Positions 62,295 to 64,000 of a DNA stretch of 64,000 nt are shown here, in pieces (position 1 is the first letter of the stretch; every line of letters starts with the position of its first letter). The position numbers were made by a program, and so were the translations under genes. Below the pieces are notes generated by a model that did no database searches, was not told the origin of the DNA, and saw nothing but the letters and a program-made list of their open reading frames with translations. This DNA is from Peribacillus frigoritolerans (GTDB lineage: Bacteria > Bacillota > Bacilli > Bacillales > Bacillaceae): contig NZ_SMZY01000002.1 in the NCBI RefSeq assembly GCF_004358755.1, positions 868,001 to 932,000 on the forward strand, written 5' to 3'.

Positions 62295-63266
62295 TTACGC
62301 TTTCTTTTCTCCAATTGATTCGCCTTCTACCAAGGTCACATAAATCCGTTCATTTTCTGCAGGCACATCTTTGATCAGCTTCAATAATTGTTCAGCAGCA
62401 ACCGCACCCCACCTGCGTTTTGAATAGTCAATCGTAGATAGCCGGGGCTTGGTGTGATGTGAAACCTCCAGGTTGTCAAATCCGATGATATGAATGTGCT
62501 CTCCTGCATTGTATTCTGTATTAGCCAAGTAATTGTACATGCCAATCGCCATTTCATCATTTAAGCAAAAGGCAGCAGCAATTTGATCATAGTCATCAAT
62601 GATTTGCCCTGCGGCCCGCTCTCCCGCTTCTTTAGTAAAATCCCCTGGTATTTCTGTATATTCAATATGAGGATACCTTTGTACGGCCTGTCTTACTGCG
62701 TTTAATCTCTGCATCGAATCGAATGAATCTTCCGGACCTGTCACCACATACAGTTTCGTATGTCCTTTCTCAACAATATGATCAATGGCAAGTGTGGCGC
62801 CCGCTTTATTATCCAATAAAACCTGATTAATATTTGGATGTTCGATTTGCCGGTCGAGTATCACTATTTTATGTCCCCGCTCTGCATACATCAAAAGTTC
62901 GCCGCTTGAAAACGTCGAATCAAGAATAATCGCACCATCAATCATGCGCTCAGGCAAGTACCGATGAGAATGCTCCCCGCTGCAGACAATCAGTCCATAG
63001 TCATTCCTGCTGAGAGATTCCAATATTCCCTGAAGCAATTGGCCATAAAATGCTCCGCTGAAATCAGTCAGATAGACACCAATTACTTTCGTCTCTCTCT
63101 TTTTAAGGTTCCGGGCCGCTGCGTTAGGAATATAATTTAATTCTTTCGCAATGGCTAAAATTTTCGCGGAGGTTTCTTCTGTAACTTTAGGGCTGCCGTT
63201 TAGTGCGTAGGATACCGTTGATATGGAAACTCCTGCTTTTTTAGCGATATCTTTAATACTGACCAA
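62295..63266 (-). CDS. LacI family transcriptional regulator, next to a GH94-type phosphorylase
   Basis: The 323-residue repressor has the HTH VSIKDIAKKAGVSISTVSYA (2-21), the hinge AARNLKKRETKVIGVYLTDF near 50-69 and a periplasmic-type effector domain. Start TTG 63266 is six bases after AGGAGAG. It lies directly downstream of the phosphorylase gene on the same strand and probably responds to the oligosaccharide that enzyme degrades (inference). Its C-terminus VEGESIGEKK is typical of the family. Confidence 0.9.
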   Translation of the reverse strand: MVSIKDIAKKAGVSISTVSYALNGSPKVTEETSAKILAIAKELNYIPNAAARNLKKRETKVIGVYLTDFSGAFYGQLLQGILESLSRNDYGLIVCSGEHSHRYLPERMIDGAIILDSTFSSGELLMYAERGHKIVILDRQIEHPNINQVLLDNKAGATLAIDHIVEKGHTKLYVVTGPEDSFDSMQRLNAVRQAVQRYPHIEYTEIPGDFTKEAGERAAGQIIDDYDQIAAAFCLNDEMAIGMYNYLANTEYNAGEHIHIIGFDNLEVSHHTKPRLSTIDYSKRRWGAVAAEQLLKLIKDVPAENERIYVTLVEGESIGEKKA

Positions 63267-63344
63267 GAAACTCTCTCCTATCTCTTCCCTTAACATTACA
63301 GCTATTATACAATACGGCGGTCAATCACGACCGCCTGCTGTTCA

Positions 63345-64000
63345 TCACATAAAAATTTCAATCTCAGCTGTATGATGATCAAGCCTTTTTTCCAGTTCAT
63401 CACTTGGAATGCGTATGCCGCTCTCGCGGTATTGATTTTTCAGGATTTCTCCTTCAATCTCATTCCCGTTAATTAGAACATGGCTTAGTTTTTCACCTTT
63501 TATGCGGTAAGTAAACGTAATTTGCCGTCCCATATACTCAAATTGAAATTTAAGGCCATTTAATCTTTGAGGAATCACGGGATCGATGACTAAGTCACCT
63601 TGAATTTGCCGGATTCCGAGACAATTGGAAATCAATTGATTCATATAAATGCCGGGACCGCTTGAATAGATTCTCCATCCCCCTTTAACAGGGACTGTGC
63701 CATCGCGCAACTCGTTGAATCTTTCCTGTGCCTCGTAGCGGTTATTGAATTTCCCGTCCGAGCTGCTGAAGTAAGCATTGCTTTGGCGGCGTTCAGCGTT
63801 TGGAACGGTCTGACTAATGCCAACGGGATTAATTATAGAAAGCCCGTCCCAAACCTCATCCACTTTTCCGAGCTTAGCCATCGCTTCTACATAACGGATA
63901 TGCGCATGCACATATTGAAGTCCTACCTCACGGCCAAAATTGGCTGCTTGTTCCGCCCGTTTAAAATGAGTGCTTACCCCTCCTGCGTACTTTGCAGGCC
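63345..64000 (-). CDS. GH94-type oligosaccharide phosphorylase, C-terminal part
   Basis: The frame is open from the window end (base 64000) to the stop at 63345, so only about 218 C-terminal residues are seen. Segments such as INPVGISQTVPNAERRQSN, YFSSSDGKFNNRYEA and VKGGWRIYSSGPGIY resemble GH94 phosphorylases (cellobiose or 1,2-beta-oligoglucan phosphorylase group), followed by the beta-sandwich C-terminus. The enzyme would split beta-glucosides with phosphate. The exact substrate cannot be assigned. A LacI-type gene follows. Confidence 0.75.
   Translation of the reverse strand, partial: PAKYAGGVSTHFKRAEQAANFGREVGLQYVHAHIRYVEAMAKLGKVDEVWDGLSIINPVGISQTVPNAERRQSNAYFSSSDGKFNNRYEAQERFNELRDGTVPVKGGWRIYSSGPGIYMNQLISNCLGIRQIQGDLVIDPVIPQRLNGLKFQFEYMGRQITFTYRIKGEKLSHVLINGNEIEGEILKNQYRESGIRIPSDELEKRLDHHTAEIEIFM

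Overview
The window comes from a low-GC, spore-forming Firmicute of the Bacillaceae, probably a pigmented Bacillus or Metabacillus relative (the genus is inference). The evidence is two S-box riboswitches, Spo0E-type and YjcZ-type sporulation proteins, a MdxEFG maltodextrin importer, and gene order matching two Bacillus subtilis blocks: yitT-yitS-yitL-yitK-yitJ on the left and asnO-yisN-yisL-yisK-yisI on the right. No rRNA, tRNA, CRISPR array, prophage or insertion sequence was seen.

Layout. 1-6.2 kb: yitT (cut by the window edge), yitS (DegV), a tiny DUF3941-like protein, a two-gene operon (BMP-type lipoprotein plus chemoreceptor) behind a good SigD-type promoter, cvfB and a YajQ protein. 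6.4-11.9 kb: an S-box-controlled methionine operon, yitJ-metH. 12-20.8 kb: a stress-type dehydrogenase behind a SigB-like promoter, two very small proteins, ppaC, an APH-fold kinase coupled to a 1408-residue TPR protein with an embedded C39-like peptidase domain, and a nucleoside hydrolase. 20.9-32.2 kb: a membrane-anchored penicillin-acylase-family enzyme, then a maltodextrin locus (LacI regulator, membrane-anchored alpha-amylase, mdxG, mdxF, mdxE) divergent from a neopullulanase, with three LacI/CcpA-type operators between them. 32.4-38.1 kb: amino acid permease with a cre site, 2Fe-2S ferredoxin, AraC regulator divergent from a MATE exporter, and amt with a TnrA-like box.

38.4-46.9 kb is a C30 carotenoid locus in two transcription units. 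The rightward unit encodes a CruF/DUF422 protein, an acyltransferase and a CrtP-like oxidase. The leftward unit encodes two CrtN-like desaturases and CrtM. Between them lie an orphan methionine-binding lipoprotein gene (metQ) with its own S-box and a 52-bp minisatellite of six copies. The leftward crt promoter carries three perfectly phased 11-bp direct repeats of the form nnTnTACAnnn. This is the operator architecture known for the B12-dependent photoreceptor repressor CarH/LitR, so the pigment operon is probably light-controlled by a regulator encoded elsewhere.

47-64 kb: a membrane protein, asnO, yisN, yisL, rocD, a membrane-protein gene broken by one amber codon, a nucleotidyltransferase, yisK, yisI, a DUF418 protein, a secreted M14 carboxypeptidase behind a 12-bp-arm palindrome, a dCache-GGDEF gene split by a one-base shift in an A9 tract, topB, a second LacI regulator, and the 3' part of a GH94-type phosphorylase that runs off the window.

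Start codons were moved from the longest reading frame wherever a Shine-Dalgarno sequence clearly indicated an internal start. Several genes use GTG or TTG. All family assignments rest on reading the sequence, without database searches.
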